A DNA stretch of 64,000 nucleotides from AP-15 sp963774345 (lineage in GTDB: Bacteria > Pseudomonadota > Alphaproteobacteria > ATCC43930 > CGMCC-115725). The stretch lies in NCBI GenBank assembly GCA_963774345.1, contig CAVZFB010000039.1, positions 248,001 to 312,000 on the forward strand, read 5' to 3'. Made by a program: the position numbers and the translations under genes. The notes under the pieces were generated by a model. It was not told the origin of the DNA and ran no database searches. It was given only the letters and a program-made list of their open reading frames with translations. This document shows positions 56,677 to 64,000 of this stretch, one piece after another (the stretch's first letter is position 1; the number at the start of each line of letters is the position of its first letter).

Positions 56677-57444
56677 ATGGCGACGATTACCCACAACGGG
56701 GTTAAGCTGGCCTTTGAGGATCGCGGGGCAGGCAAACCCGCCTTTATCTTTGTGCACGGGACGGCTTGTAATCGCTCGTTCTTCGGCCCGCAGGCCGAGC
56801 ACTTTGCCAGCCAGCACCGAGTCGTGTCCGTTGACCTGCGCGGGCACGGTGAGAGCGACAAGCCACACGGCGCTTACCCGATCTCGGCCTACGCCGACGA
56901 TATCGCCTACATCATCAAGCAGCTGGGCCTCGGCAAGGCCGTGGCGGTAGGTCACAGTATGGGTGGCGTGATTGTCCTGCAGTTAGCCGCTGCGCATTCC
57001 GACTGCGTCGCGGCCATCGTTATGGTTGATTCGACGCTTGTTCATTCGCCTGACCGGCACGCGGTCGTTGAGGCCGTGGCGGCGGGCATCGAGGCCGGCG
57101 ATCACGAGCCGCGCACTCAGTGGGTCAAGAACATGTTCCTGCCTACCTCCGACCGACGGCTGATGGCGGAGGTACTGGCGGTGATGCTGTCTGCGCCGCC
57201 TCACGTGGCAGCCAGTGCTGTGCGCGGTGTCCTCGAGTTCGACGCCCGGGCCGCGGCTGCGTTGTGCAAGGTGCCCGCCCTCCATCTAGCAGCGTCCCCG
57301 CTGCGCATGCCGCCGCCGTCGATCAGGGAGCGGCTGCCGAATATCGTCGAGTGCTGCACGGTCGGCGCCGGCCACTTCAACCAGCTCGAGGTGCCTGACC
57401 AGGTGAACGCGATGATCAAGGGCTTTCTGCGGCATTACGTCTGA
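56677..57444 (+). CDS. Alpha/beta-fold hydrolase
   Basis: A 255-aa hydrolase from ATG 56677 (AGGAGAAG upstream). The oxyanion region has FVHGTACNRSFF, the nucleophile elbow is VGHSMGGVIVLQLA with Ser near 98, and the catalytic His is in GAGHFNQLEVP near the C-terminus. The acid residue probably lies in the PALHLAAS region. It resembles esterases and dehalogenase-fold enzymes, but the substrate is unknown. Confidence 0.85.
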   Translation: MATITHNGVKLAFEDRGAGKPAFIFVHGTACNRSFFGPQAEHFASQHRVVSVDLRGHGESDKPHGAYPISAYADDIAYIIKQLGLGKAVAVGHSMGGVIVLQLAAAHSDCVAAIVMVDSTLVHSPDRHAVVEAVAAGIEAGDHEPRTQWVKNMFLPTSDRRLMAEVLAVMLSAPPHVAASAVRGVLEFDARAAAALCKVPALHLAASPLRMPPPSIRERLPNIVECCTVGAGHFNQLEVPDQVNAMIKGFLRHYV

Positions 57445-57515
57445 TCCGGACGCCCTGCAGCGTGTGCTCGGTGCTGCGCAACATGGCTGGTCTGATTCTG
57501 ATATGGAGGTAAGCG

Positions 57516-59279
57516 ATGGCGCGCCTGCTTTCGGTCAATGTTGGACTGCCGCGCGACATCCCGTGGCAGGGAAAGACTGTACATACCGCAGTCTGGAAAG
57601 AGCCGGTCCAAGGCCGGCGAATGGTACGCCGGCTCAACATCGACGGTGACGGCCAAGGCGATCTGGCGGGTCACGGCGGCGAGCACCGCGCCGTCTTTGT
57701 CTATCAGATCGATTCCTATCGCTATTGGCAGGGTCATCTCCGCCGGACAGACTTCACCTATGGCCAATTCGGCGAGAATTTCACCGTCGACGGCTTATCC
57801 GACGGCGAGGTCTGTATCGGCGACCATTACCGGGTCGGGAGCGCGCTGTTCGAGGTAACCCAACCGCGCGTCACCTGCTACCGGGTCGGCATCCGCATGA
57901 ACGAGCCGCAGATGGCCGCCCTGCTCGTCGCCCACGGCAAACCCGGCTTCTATTTCCGCGTCCTGGAGGAAGGAGAAGTCGAGGCCGGCGACGAAATCGT
58001 CCTGGTCGCCGCTGGTCCCGAGCGCATGACTGTCGCTGAGGTCGATGCCCTGTTGTACATGCCTGGCCATCCAGCCAGCAAGTTGGAGCGGGCGTTGCGC
58101 ATCCCGGCGCTGAGCGCCGGTTGGCGCGCGTCGTTTCAGAAGCTGCTCGACGGGATGCAGAGCAGTGGCGCAATCGCAGGCAACCCCGGGCTTAGCCCGG
58201 CGTCCGGGCCGCCTCCAGCCTGGGCCGGGTTCCGCCCGCTGCGGGTCGTGAGTAAAAGCCGTGAAAGCAGCAGGGTGACCTCGCTGGTGATCGAGCCCAG
58301 CGACGGGCGTCCTGTGAAAGCCGGCCTGCCCGGGCAGTTCATCGTCGTGCGGCTGAAGCCGGCGCCTGATGCCCCGGCCTTGTTGCGTAGCTATTCGCTG
58401 TCGGGCGCGCCCAGCGACGACCGCTATAGGATCAGCGTCAAGCGGGAAGCTGGCGGAGCAGCCGGAGCCTACATCGATGCCCAAATCCAAGTCGGCGACG
58501 TGCTCGACGCCAGCGCGCCACGCGGCAACTTCACGTTGAAACCGGGCGTTGGACCCGTCGTCCTGCTCAGTGCCGGGGTCGGGGCCACCCCCGTGCTCGC
58601 CATGCTCCATGCGCTCGTGGCGGATGGGTCGCCGAGGGAGGTGTGGTGGCTTCACGGGGCCCATGACGGGAGCGAGCATCCGTTTGCCGCGGAGACGCGC
58701 GCGCTTCTGAAAGCTTTGCCCCACAGCCGCAGTCACATCCGCTACAGCACGCCAGGTCCCGCTGACCGACTGGGCGACCAGTTTGACGCGCCCGGACATT
58801 TAGACATGCCCGTGCTCCAGGAGCTGAACGTGCCCCGCGATGGTGATTTCTATCTGTGCGGGCCGCCCGCCTTCATGAGCGGTCTTACCGCCGGACTTGC
58901 GGCCTGGGGCGTGGCCGCCAATCACATCCACACCGAGACTTTCGGGGCGGGTCCAGCCAAGACGCCCGGCATCGCCGCGGCTGCGCCCAAGCCGCCGCAC
59001 ATGCCGGTGGGGCCGGCCGGCGCGGGTCCGCTGGTGTCGTTCGCGCGGAGCGGCCTCAATGTCCGCTGGGGTTCGACGTTCCAAAGCCTTCTCGAATTTG
59101 CCGAGGCATGCGATGTACCGGTGCGATGGTCGTGTCGTACTGGCGTCTGCCACACCTGCGAAACTGGGCTGATCACCGGCGCCGTCGCCTATCGGCCGGA
59201 CCCGGTGGAGCGGCCGCCCGATGGCAATATTTTGATCTGCTGCAGTCAGCCCCAGAACGACATCGTCATCGATTTGTAG
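57516..59279 (+). CDS. MOSC-ferredoxin reductase-ferredoxin fusion
   Basis: A 587-aa three-domain protein. Residues 1-165 form a MOSC domain with conserved Cys121 in TQPRVTCYRVGIR, plus a YiiM-like 3-alpha segment (to about 220). Residues about 240-460 are an FAD/NAD ferredoxin-reductase domain (LRSYSLSGAPSDD, VVLLSAGVGATPVLAML). The C-terminus is a plant-type 2Fe-2S ferredoxin: Cys540, 545, 548 and 576 in CRTGVCHTC and ILICC. MOSC domains handle molybdenum cofactor sulfur transfer; the fusion may be a molybdenum-dependent hydroxylamine reductase of the YcbX/YiiM kind. The electron flow is inferred. Confidence 0.85.
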   Translation: MARLLSVNVGLPRDIPWQGKTVHTAVWKEPVQGRRMVRRLNIDGDGQGDLAGHGGEHRAVFVYQIDSYRYWQGHLRRTDFTYGQFGENFTVDGLSDGEVCIGDHYRVGSALFEVTQPRVTCYRVGIRMNEPQMAALLVAHGKPGFYFRVLEEGEVEAGDEIVLVAAGPERMTVAEVDALLYMPGHPASKLERALRIPALSAGWRASFQKLLDGMQSSGAIAGNPGLSPASGPPPAWAGFRPLRVVSKSRESSRVTSLVIEPSDGRPVKAGLPGQFIVVRLKPAPDAPALLRSYSLSGAPSDDRYRISVKREAGGAAGAYIDAQIQVGDVLDASAPRGNFTLKPGVGPVVLLSAGVGATPVLAMLHALVADGSPREVWWLHGAHDGSEHPFAAETRALLKALPHSRSHIRYSTPGPADRLGDQFDAPGHLDMPVLQELNVPRDGDFYLCGPPAFMSGLTAGLAAWGVAANHIHTETFGAGPAKTPGIAAAAPKPPHMPVGPAGAGPLVSFARSGLNVRWGSTFQSLLEFAEACDVPVRWSCRTGVCHTCETGLITGAVAYRPDPVERPPDGNILICCSQPQNDIVIDL

Positions 59280-59428
59280 CCTGAACCTGGGCCGGGCCAC
59301 TGGGTTTCGCCCTTCAGGTCGCAGGGAAATGAGCTTCTCCGCCTGCTGGCGTTGGCCAAGCGGCCGGCCGGTAGACGACCCGAACGAGCGAGCCGTGCGC
59401 CCGTTCGGGCCGGTTCAAATCGGCTTTG

Positions 59429-60673
59429 TTACTCCGCCGCTTCTCGGGTTGGTTGGATGAGACCGCTCATATAGTCGATGCTGACCGGCTGGTTGGTCTC
59501 GAACGGGCTTTTCAGGTCGAACTCCTTGGCCATCTCGCGCACCGCCGGGAACACTTCCTGCCCCATCAGACGGATGCAGGTCTTGGCGTCTTCATGCGAC
59601 ACGATCCCGTCATTTCCCCACATGCCGAGGATGCCGGGCCGGGTCTCTTCGAGCAGGATGCGCAATTTGGCAATCACCTGTTTTGGCGTGCCGGCGATGA
59701 TCATCAGATCTTCGAGCTGTTTTGCCAGCTCCGGCCGGTAACGCGGATTTTTTGACCGGCCGGAGGCGAACTCGACAAAGGCGCGGCGGTTTTCGGGACT
59801 GCCGTAACCCGAGGGCGTGCTCCATACCGGATGGGCAAGGCCGGTGAATTCGCCCTGCATCCATCTGAACTGGGCGGCGTTGGCCAGAGCCTTCTCCTCG
59901 GTCTCGGCGACGTGGATTTGTTTCAGCATGCCGTGATAATCGGGACCCGGAGTAAAGCCGGCCTCGGCTGCGACGTTGTCGTAGATCTGCCAGATCTGCT
60001 TGGTACGGTCGATCGGGGTGTTGAGGGCGATATAGGGATAGGCGTGTTGCGCCGCCCAGACGATCGTCTCCGGGCTGATGACGCCCGGGATCCACACCCG
60101 CGGATGCGGCTTTTGCAACGGCACGGCCCACGGGTTGACGACGCGGTGCTGGTAATGCGTCCCTTCCCAGCGGAACGGGCCCTGGCGCGTCCACGCCGCG
60201 ACGATCAGATCGTGCGCCTCCTGAAAGCGCTCGCGGTTGTAGGCCGGGCTGACGCCGGCAGCCAATTGCTCCTGGCCGCCGCCGCGGACAAAACCCGATA
60301 CCAGCCGGCCCTTCGAGATCATGTCGATCATCGACAATTCCTCGGCGAGCCGCACCGGGTTCTCGGCCAGCGGCAACGGATTGCCGAGCAGGATGATTTT
60401 CGCTGTTTTGGTCGCCGCCGCGAGGATCGAGGCAAAGACGTTGCATTTTGCCTGCATGCAGAACGGGGCGTTGTGATGCTCGTTCAGCATAAAGCCGTCG
60501 ATGCCCATCTCTTCGGCATAAAGGTAGTGCTCAAGGTATTCGTTGTAGAGCCGACTGCCGGCGACCGGGTCGAAGTATTTGTTGGAGAACATCAGCGCCG
60601 TGGCGCCGAATTCGAGCCCTATATCGGCCGGATAGGCAGACATCGGCTGTTCGGTGAAGTACATTAGTTGCAT
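59429..60673 (-). CDS. LLM-class flavin-dependent oxidoreductase
   Basis: A luciferase-like monooxygenase (414 aa) of the bacterial F420/FMN TIM-barrel type. It begins MQLMYFTEQPMSAYPADIGL, and LPLAENPVRLAEELSMIDMI plus GRLVSGFVRGGGQEQLAAGV are family motifs. Such enzymes oxidise organic substrates such as sulfonates, nitriloacetate or pesticides with reduced flavin. The substrate here cannot be assigned. It converges on the MOSC fusion gene. Confidence 0.88.
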   Translation of the reverse strand: MQLMYFTEQPMSAYPADIGLEFGATALMFSNKYFDPVAGSRLYNEYLEHYLYAEEMGIDGFMLNEHHNAPFCMQAKCNVFASILAAATKTAKIILLGNPLPLAENPVRLAEELSMIDMISKGRLVSGFVRGGGQEQLAAGVSPAYNRERFQEAHDLIVAAWTRQGPFRWEGTHYQHRVVNPWAVPLQKPHPRVWIPGVISPETIVWAAQHAYPYIALNTPIDRTKQIWQIYDNVAAEAGFTPGPDYHGMLKQIHVAETEEKALANAAQFRWMQGEFTGLAHPVWSTPSGYGSPENRRAFVEFASGRSKNPRYRPELAKQLEDLMIIAGTPKQVIAKLRILLEETRPGILGMWGNDGIVSHEDAKTCIRLMGQEVFPAVREMAKEFDLKSPFETNQPVSIDYMSGLIQPTREAAE

Positions 60674-60831
60674 GCGTTTCTCCGTCTCCGGCGTTGCCCC
60701 GCGAGTCGCACGGCGCTACCGAAGTCTGTCACAAATTTCGCGACGGGTGCGGGATTTTTGCCCGCGGATTTGCCACGGCGGCGTGGTACCGCCCCAGACG
60801 GGCCGCGGTAACTATTCGCTGCTGGGAATAG

Positions 60832-62892
60832 CTAGGGGATAAAGCCGATTGCGCGGCGCATGAAATTGTAGCCGAGGGCGGTGAACGACGCGCGCTCGCG
60901 ATTGTCCTTGCCATAGCCGTGTCCGCCGGCGGCCGGCTCGTAGAAATAGGCCTCATAGCCCATCGCCTGCATCTTTGCCGCCATTTTGCGGGCATGGCCG
61001 GGATGGACGCGATCATCGCGCCGGCTCGTCGCAAGCAGGATTGGCGGGTAATGCTGGCTCGGGACAGCGGCGTGATAGGCGGAGATCTCTTTCAAGAACA
61101 TCCAATCTTCAGGATCGTCGGGGTCGCCATACTCGGCAATCCAGCTAGCCCCGGCATGCAATTTTGAATAACGGCGCATGTCGATCAGAGGGATGGTGCA
61201 GAACAGCGCGCCAAATCGGTCCGGATAGCGGGTCAGCATGTTGGTGATCAGGATGCCGCCATTCGATCCGCCCTCGGCGGCGATACGGCCGGGCCGGGTC
61301 ACCCCGCGGCGCACGAGGTCGGCGGCGACCGCGGCGAAATCGTCGTGCGAAAGGCGCTTGCCTTCTCGGCGCCCGGCGTCATGCCAGGCGGTGCCGAACT
61401 CGCCACCACCCCTGATATTGGCGACGACGCCGGTGCCGCCGCGCTCCAGCCACAGCTTGCCGACGGCCGGGTTGTAGTAGGGCAATTGCGAGATGCGGAA
61501 CCCGCCATAGCCGGAAAGATGGACCGGAGCCTCGCCGGTCTCCGCGGGCGGTCCGACCTGGGTGTAGGGGATACGGGTGCCGTCGGCGGAGACCGCTTCG
61601 TGGCGGGTGACGACAAGGCCGGCCGGGTCAAAGGCTTGCGGCGCCCGCTTCAGCAGTTCGGGCGCGGCAGCGGGGCGCACCAGGAACAGCGAGGCCGGGG
61701 TCAGCGGGTCCTGCGCGCTTGCCAGAAGATCACCGTTCGACTCCTCGGTCTGCACATCAAGTGGCCAGGCGTTGGCGACGCCGAATTGGGGCAGCCCGGT
61801 AACGGCTCCGCACGACCAGCCGGTAGCGGACGGGGTCAGCGCCTCGAATACCGGCTTCAGGTCGTCAAGCACGCTCAGAACCAGCCGGCCGCCGCACCAG
61901 AAGAACCCCTGCAGGGCGCGCCGCTCGGCTGGCTCGAAGAGCTTGGTGAAGCGGCGATCTCCGGCAAGGAATGCCGCCAAGGAAATGCCGAGGACTGTAT
62001 CCGGCGCGTAGGTCTCGCCGCCGACGGTCCACGCGGTCCGGCGCCGGACCGAGAGCCAGCCGTGATGCCACGTGACCCACGCATCGGTCGGGAGATCGAT
62101 CCGGGTCTTGGGGCCGGTGCGATCACCGATCCGAAGCACGGCGTCGAAGAAGCCGAGCCGTTCGACATATACCAGCCGCTCTTCGAGCTTGCTTTCGCGG
62201 TCGACATCGGCCCAGACCGCCATATGGTCGGCATCTGTCGCGAAAATGACCGGGGCCGCGAGCGGGTCGTCCCCCCGCCGCCACAATCGCACGGTGCGCG
62301 CATACCCAGAATTGGTCGCCATGCCCTCGCCAAGGGCCGAAGACAGCAGCAACGTGTCGCGATCGAGCCAGGCTGCGGCGCCCTTGGCCTCCGGCAGGAA
62401 GAAACCTTCAGGAACGAACTCGCGCGCGGACAGATCGAACTCGCGCAACACTACCGCATCGGCCCCGCCGCGCGACAGCATCACAATGGCGCGGTCATGG
62501 CTGCCCGGGATCGTCGTCGCCCCGCTCCAGGTCCAGTCTTCGCCTTCCCGCGCCGAAAGCCCGTCGAGGTCGAGCAGAATTTCCCACTCCGGGGTCGTGC
62601 CGCGGAAGCTGTCGAGCGTCGTCGCCCGCCACAGGCCGCGGGAATGCGCAGCATCCTTCCAGAAGCTGAAAACCCGGGCGCTGCGCCGCGCGATCAGCGG
62701 AATGTTGTCTGGCCGGTCGAAGATCGCGGTGAGGATGTCTCGATCGGCGGCAAAGTGTGCATCGCCGAAACGCGCCAAGGTCGCTGAGTTCTCCGTCTCG
62801 ACCCAGGCTAGCGCCCGTTCATCGTCGATCTCTTCGAGCCAGAGGTATGGATCGTCGTCGGGCGCATCGATGGTCGGGCGCGGATCAATCAT
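60832..62892 (-). CDS. Prolyl oligopeptidase family serine peptidase (S9)
   Basis: A 686-aa S9 peptidase. The N-terminal part is a beta-propeller (about 70-400); the C-terminal alpha/beta hydrolase domain carries the nucleophile in EGGSNGGILITNM (Ser near 534), Asp in TSRRDDRVHPGHA and His in AGGHGYGKDNRE. The start DPRTIDAPDDDPYLWLEEID resembles prolyl oligopeptidase. No signal peptide is seen, so it is cytoplasmic. It cleaves short peptides after proline in this family. Confidence 0.92.
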   Translation of the reverse strand: MIDPRPTIDAPDDDPYLWLEEIDDERALAWVETENSATLARFGDAHFAADRDILTAIFDRPDNIPLIARRSARVFSFWKDAAHSRGLWRATTLDSFRGTTPEWEILLDLDGLSAREGEDWTWSGATTIPGSHDRAIVMLSRGGADAVVLREFDLSAREFVPEGFFLPEAKGAAAWLDRDTLLLSSALGEGMATNSGYARTVRLWRRGDDPLAAPVIFATDADHMAVWADVDRESKLEERLVYVERLGFFDAVLRIGDRTGPKTRIDLPTDAWVTWHHGWLSVRRRTAWTVGGETYAPDTVLGISLAAFLAGDRRFTKLFEPAERRALQGFFWCGGRLVLSVLDDLKPVFEALTPSATGWSCGAVTGLPQFGVANAWPLDVQTEESNGDLLASAQDPLTPASLFLVRPAAAPELLKRAPQAFDPAGLVVTRHEAVSADGTRIPYTQVGPPAETGEAPVHLSGYGGFRISQLPYYNPAVGKLWLERGGTGVVANIRGGGEFGTAWHDAGRREGKRLSHDDFAAVAADLVRRGVTRPGRIAAEGGSNGGILITNMLTRYPDRFGALFCTIPLIDMRRYSKLHAGASWIAEYGDPDDPEDWMFLKEISAYHAAVPSQHYPPILLATSRRDDRVHPGHARKMAAKMQAMGYEAYFYEPAAGGHGYGKDNRERASFTALGYNFMRRAIGFIP

Positions 62893-62985
62893 CAGCGTGC
62901 CCCTACGGCGTCCTGCATTTCAGCTACCAATGTGGTATGGCGGCCGATCCCAGTTTGCGTAAGTTATGAGATGCCGGAAGTGGGA

Positions 62986-63411
62986 TCAGCGGTGTCGTGG
63001 AGCGATGCGCACAATCACGTCGACGCGGCAGATCTCGGTCCCGTCCGGCGCCAGCGGAAGCCCGCTGACAGTAACCTCCCGCGCCGGGATGTCCCGCAGC
63101 AATCCGTTCGCTTCGCAAAAGAAGTGGTGGTGGTCGGCGTTGTTGGTGTCGAAATACGATCGGCCCGGCTCAACCACGACCTCGCGCAACAGCCCGGCCT
63201 CGGTGAATTGATGCAAGGTGTTGTAGACGGTCGCGAGCGAAACCGCGATTGACGCGGCTGCAGCCTCGCCGTGCAGCTGCTCGGCAGTCACATGGCGATC
63301 GCCGTTCTCGAAAAGGAGGCGGGCCAGGGCGAGGCGTTGGCGCGTGGGCCGGAAACCCACGCCGTGCAGACGCTCTCGGGCGGCGGACGAAGAAGGCAGC
63401 ATCACGTTCAT
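62986..63411 (-). CDS. irr: Fur-family regulator, probably Irr
   Basis: A 141-aa iron- or heme-responsive regulator. wHTH region GFRPTRQRLALARLLFENGD and SLATVYNTLHQFTEAGLLRE, followed by YFDTNNADHHHFFCEANGLL, where the His cluster suits the metal/heme site of Irr. It lacks an obvious heme regulatory motif (GCP) at the N-terminus. A 7-bp inverted repeat spans its start codon (63399-63429), which hints at self-regulation. It could be a different Fur paralog. Confidence 0.82.
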   Translation of the reverse strand: MNVMLPSSSAARERLHGVGFRPTRQRLALARLLFENGDRHVTAEQLHGEAAAASIAVSLATVYNTLHQFTEAGLLREVVVEPGRSYFDTNNADHHHFFCEANGLLRDIPAREVTVSGLPLAPDGTEICRVDVIVRIAPRHR

Positions 63412-63429
63412 ATTACATATATGTGATGC
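63399..63429. promoter_or_regulatory. Inverted repeat spanning the irr start
   Basis: Perfect 7-bp arms gcatcac (63399-63405) and gtgatgc (63423-63429), separated by 17 AT-rich bases, flank the irr start codon (63409-63411). It could be an operator or a translational control site. No known box is claimed. Confidence 0.35.
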
Positions 63430-63468
63430 TATCGAAGATAATTAAACGCCAGCCGATCGCCCGCCGCT

Positions 63469-64000
63469 TCAGTCGCCGGTCTGCAGGCGCTCGACCAGCT
63501 CACGCACCGTCGGCACATAGCCGTTGGCATAAAAAGGATCGGAGGCAAAGCGATAGCCGTTGTGCCCGGCAAACATCAGCTGCTGCTCGACATCATCCGA
63601 GTGACGGATCGCCTGTAAGGTCTTCTGAATGCAGTAACTGCGCGGATCGGCTTTCTTACCGGTCGAGCCGCCTTCGTTTTGCGCCCAATTCGAGAATTGG
63701 CAGGCGCTGAGGCAGCCCATGCAGTTGATCTGGTCGGTGCGCAGCTCAAGCGCCTTTTGCGGCGTGACAAAGATCAACGTCGAGTCGGGGGTGCGCAAGG
63801 CTTCGGTAAATCCAGCCGCGACCCAGAGCTCGGCCAATTCCCTGTCGTGGGGCGTCAGATAGACGACTCGACCGCGCGCACCGACGTGGAAGCGCGCCAC
63901 ATGCTCTCCGACCGGCTCTACCGAATATGCGACCTGGCGCTCCGAGCGCTCATGCAGCTCGTTTAAAAAGCCGTTGCGCACTGCCGAGGAATAAAATCCG
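63469..64000 (-). CDS. Nitronate monooxygenase-like protein, 3' part
   Basis: The last 176 residues of a flavin protein; the frame stays open past the window end (codons before 63981 read GFYSSA), so the start is outside. The region KALELRTDQINCMGCLSACQ and the FAGHNGYRFASDPFYANGY tail match the C-terminal part of nitronate monooxygenase/2-nitropropane dioxygenase-type proteins in this group, including its Cys-x2-Cys element. The function beyond flavin binding is tentative. Confidence 0.68.
   Translation of the reverse strand, partial: GFYSSAVRNGFLNELHERSERQVAYSVEPVGEHVARFHVGARGRVVYLTPHDRELAELWVAAGFTEALRTPDSTLIFVTPQKALELRTDQINCMGCLSACQFSNWAQNEGGSTGKKADPRSYCIQKTLQAIRHSDDVEQQLMFAGHNGYRFASDPFYANGYVPTVRELVERLQTGD

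Overview
The window looks like a chromosomal segment of a high-GC alphaproteobacterium, most likely from the Rhodospirillales or a related order. The reasons are the gene pairs and orders hom-glpX-recJ, kdsB-pheA facing a membrane-anchored cytochrome c (cycM) and hisN, a J-domain gene before cobS-cobT, a class I PHA synthase, an Irr/Fur-type regulator, and a groESL operon with a CIRCE operator. This is inferred from gene content and order; no database was searched. No rRNA, tRNA or CRISPR array was recognised.

Layout. 0-2 kb: two carbohydrate-ABC permeases (minus strand), preceded by a 21-bp-periodic repeat array. 2-10.5 kb: an accessory zone holding a phd-vapC module with a broken toxin, flanked by a 192-bp direct duplication of the start of the upstream permease gene; a frameshifted DUF4238 gene; three recombinase-tail remnants; a protein carrying the leader typical of contractile-injection-system (eCIS) cargo; a rhodanese, a trypsin-like protease, a lipocalin-like protein and REP-type hairpins. 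10.5-21.8 kb: housekeeping genes (asnS, phaC, a frameshifted OmpA lipoprotein, hom, glpX, recJ) with a hicBA module between hom and glpX. 21.8-32.7 kb: a polysaccharide region with an ABC exporter, a glycoside hydrolase-glycosyltransferase fusion, galE, UDP-glucose dehydrogenase, UDP-xylose synthase and cysD-cysNC. This set could supply UDP-sugars and PAPS for a surface polysaccharide that might be sulfated. 32.8-46.6 kb: a protease-fold protein that has lost its catalytic triad, groESL, J-domain protein-cobS-cobT, a TPR protein, pheA, kdsB, cycM, hisN and yejA-yejB. 46.6-64 kb: a DUF433/DUF5615 module with a broken toxin sitting where yejEF would be expected, SDR, nudC, a wHTH regulator, a second phd-vapC, a complete dpp-type peptide ABC operon (one ATPase frameshifted), a second 21-bp repeat array, an alpha/beta hydrolase, a MOSC-reductase-ferredoxin fusion, an LLM flavoprotein, a prolyl oligopeptidase, irr and a truncated nitronate monooxygenase-like gene.

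Five otherwise well-preserved genes (vapC, DUF4238, OmpA lipoprotein, DUF5615, dppD) each carry an apparent single-base frameshift. This may be real decay, sequencing indels, or both. The most unusual items are the orphan eCIS-type cargo protein, the matched repeat arrays at about 24 and 56528, the triad-less S1C protein next to groESL, and the hydrolase-glycosyltransferase fusion within a PAPS/UDP-sugar cluster. No feature here proves a new system; the eCIS-leader protein and the repeat arrays are the best leads.
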